Positions 31,262 through 32,214 of a DNA stretch of 32,214 nt are shown in pieces. The translations under genes were made by a program, and so were the position numbers. The notes below the pieces were generated by a model. That model made no database searches. It saw nothing but the letters and a program-made list of their open reading frames with translations, and was not told where the DNA came from. Origin of the DNA: an uncultured Bacteroidales bacterium (lineage in GTDB: Bacteria; Bacteroidota; Bacteroidia; Bacteroidales; Paludibacteraceae); contig CAIYOZ010000404.1 of the NCBI GenBank assembly GCA_903927945.1, positions 1 through 32,214 on the forward strand, written 5' to 3'. The stretch's first letter is position 1, and every line of letters starts with the position of its first letter.

Positions 31262-31435
31262 AACAACAATCACATAGTCCCACATAGCAAAATAGTCCCA
31301 CATAGTTCCATAGTAAAGATAAGATCTGAATTCTACTCGAGTCATAGTTAGTTTAAAGAATTAACAAACTTTGCTTTGTTCGTTTACTGAACTATGTGAT
31401 TCTATGCGATTTTCTATGTGATACTATGTGTAGAA
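31262..31435. repeat. Inverted ACATAGT arrays between convergent genes
   Basis: The left arm (31270-31313) reads CACATAGTCC, CACATAGCAA, AATAGTCC, CACATAGTTC, CATAGTAAAG. The right arm (31391-31432) reads ACTATGTGATT, CTATGCGATT, TTCTATGTGAT, ACTATGTGTAG. They can pair around a 75-base loop. The motif is the same as at 13566-13716, 17 kb away. It sits between two convergent genes and may end both transcripts. No other feature lies in 31231-31462. Confidence 0.82.
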
Positions 31436-31462
31436 TCTTCTTTGTATACGAACTAAGTGAGC

Positions 31463-32214
31463 CTACTCCGATAAGAATCTCCAGGCAAGCCAGACTAGTC
31501 CACCCATACCTGTTTCAAGGGCTTTTTCATCAATTTGAAAAGTAGGACTGTGCAATCCTCCAGTTTCTGAATTTATTTCGCCTTTTACTCCAAAGCGGTA
31601 GAATGAGCACGGATACTTCTGGGTGAAGAATCCGAAGTCCTCGGAAGTCATGCGCATTTCAAGATTCCTTATGTTCTCCGGTCCAACCCATTCGGTAGCA
31701 TACCGTCGGGCTTTAGCAGTTACTTCGTCATTGTTTACCACACAAGGATAACCCTCGGGAATATTAATTTCAGCTGTACACCCGTAGGCAGTACAGGTAT
31801 CATAGATAATCCTGCGGATATGTTTTTTTGCCTCAGCACGCCACTCCTCATTTACGGTGCGGAAAGTTCCTGCAAGTTGAACAACACCGGGAATCACATT
31901 TGTGGCTCCATCCGCTATGAGTTTGCCAAAGGTAAGAACCATGGGAGTTAGGGGGTGGCAAAGGCGGCTCCTTACCTGTTGGAGCGATACAATGACTTGC
32001 GAGGCACACAATACAGTGTCGTTGATTAAATGGGGCAAGGCACCATGGCCACCTCTGCCGTATATTTTTACATGAATTTCATCGGCGGAAGCCATAATCA
32101 TTCCAGGGAGAAAAGCCAGGGTGCCTGTTGGAAAATCGACTGATACGTGTTGTGCCAAAATGATCTCAGGCTCTAGATCCTTAAACAAGCCATCTTCAAG
32201 CATTAAACGAGCAC
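31463..32214 (-). CDS. M20-family amidohydrolase (N-acyl amino acid/hippurate hydrolase type), N-terminus outside the window
   Basis: C-terminal 250 residues of a metallopeptidase-fold amidohydrolase. The frame stays open to the window edge (ARLM before LEDGLF), so the gene continues beyond base 32214. Visible blocks: AQHVSVDFPTGTLAF with the metal-binding His of the QHV motif, the dimerisation domain starting IHVKIYGRGGHGALPH, LTFGKLIADGATNVIPG and GTFRT, then the second metal-binding site MTSEDFGFF and the final LHSPTFQIDEKAL with the last ligand His. These are the order and spacing of family M20D (AmhX/HipO-like). It probably releases an acyl group or amino acid from an N-acyl amino acid. 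Confidence 0.9.
   Translation of the reverse strand, partial: ARLMLEDGLFKDLEPEIILAQHVSVDFPTGTLAFLPGMIMASADEIHVKIYGRGGHGALPHLINDTVLCASQVIVSLQQVRSRLCHPLTPMVLTFGKLIADGATNVIPGVVQLAGTFRTVNEEWRAEAKKHIRRIIYDTCTAYGCTAEINIPEGYPCVVNNDEVTAKARRYATEWVGPENIRNLEMRMTSEDFGFFTQKYPCSFYRFGVKGEINSETGGLHSPTFQIDEKALETGMGGLVWLAWRFLSE

Overview
The window is chromosomal DNA from a Bacteroidota, most likely an anaerobic member of the order Bacteroidales (a Paludibacter- or Dysgonomonas-like organism would fit; genus not determinable here). The evidence is a SusC/SusD pair with lipoprotein partners, a type IX secretion C-terminal sorting domain, Bacteroides-type promoters (TAnnTTTG), an AT-rich composition, and a GGGtGRT/NifU-like gene pair of the kind seen in anaerobes. 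No rRNA, tRNA, CRISPR array, transposase or phage gene was seen.

Region 1 (1-8.8 kb, + strand) is a polysaccharide utilisation locus: SusC (5' end outside the window), SusD, a SusE-position surface glycan-binding lipoprotein, a GH30 glycosidase lipoprotein, and a secreted protein with three tandem starch-binding-like beta-sandwich modules and a type IX sorting domain. It closes with a strong terminator. The layout resembles the beta-1,6-glucan locus of Bacteroides thetaiotaomicron, but the substrate is inferred.

Region 2 (9.3-21.3 kb, + strand) is a surface-polysaccharide/glycan-decoration cluster behind a good promoter. It encodes an O-antigen-type ABC permease without an adjacent ATPase, a small EamA/ArnE-like membrane protein, an ATP-grasp enzyme, a GtrB/ArnC-like glycosyltransferase, a NeuD/PglD-like sugar acyltransferase, an acyl carrier protein, a FabG-like reductase, a FabH-like ketosynthase, a probable GT-C membrane glycosyltransferase, an acyltransferase-3 protein, WecE (dTDP-Fuc4N transaminase) and another polytopic protein. 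Together they suggest that a 4-amino-4,6-dideoxy sugar is made, N-acylated with a short acyl chain made on a dedicated carrier protein, loaded on a polyprenyl carrier, flipped and transferred in the periplasm.

Region 3 (21.4-32.2 kb) is mixed: a degenerate aldo/keto reductase, a TPR/SEC-C protein, a 33-codon remnant of a WYL regulator, a quinone-reductase-like enzyme, an MqsR-like toxin whose start is out of frame next to an intact SocA/Panacea antitoxin, a secreted duplicated-domain protein, the GGGtGRT/NifU-like operon, a GNAT acetyltransferase and the C-terminal part of an M20 amidohydrolase.

The most unusual structure is in the gaps. In Region 2 almost every intergenic gap is built of degenerate tandem repeats in strict 7-bp phase (TAGTNNN, or its complement ACTANNN), with 8-, 9- and 11-bp relatives. 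Arrays run into coding ends, supply stop codons and stop 3-4 bases before start codons. Two copies of an 11-bp-unit inverted array around an identical 11-base core, each beside a heptad array in the same order, lie in opposite orientation on either side of the whole 9-24.5 kb block. The gaps of Region 1 have none of these.
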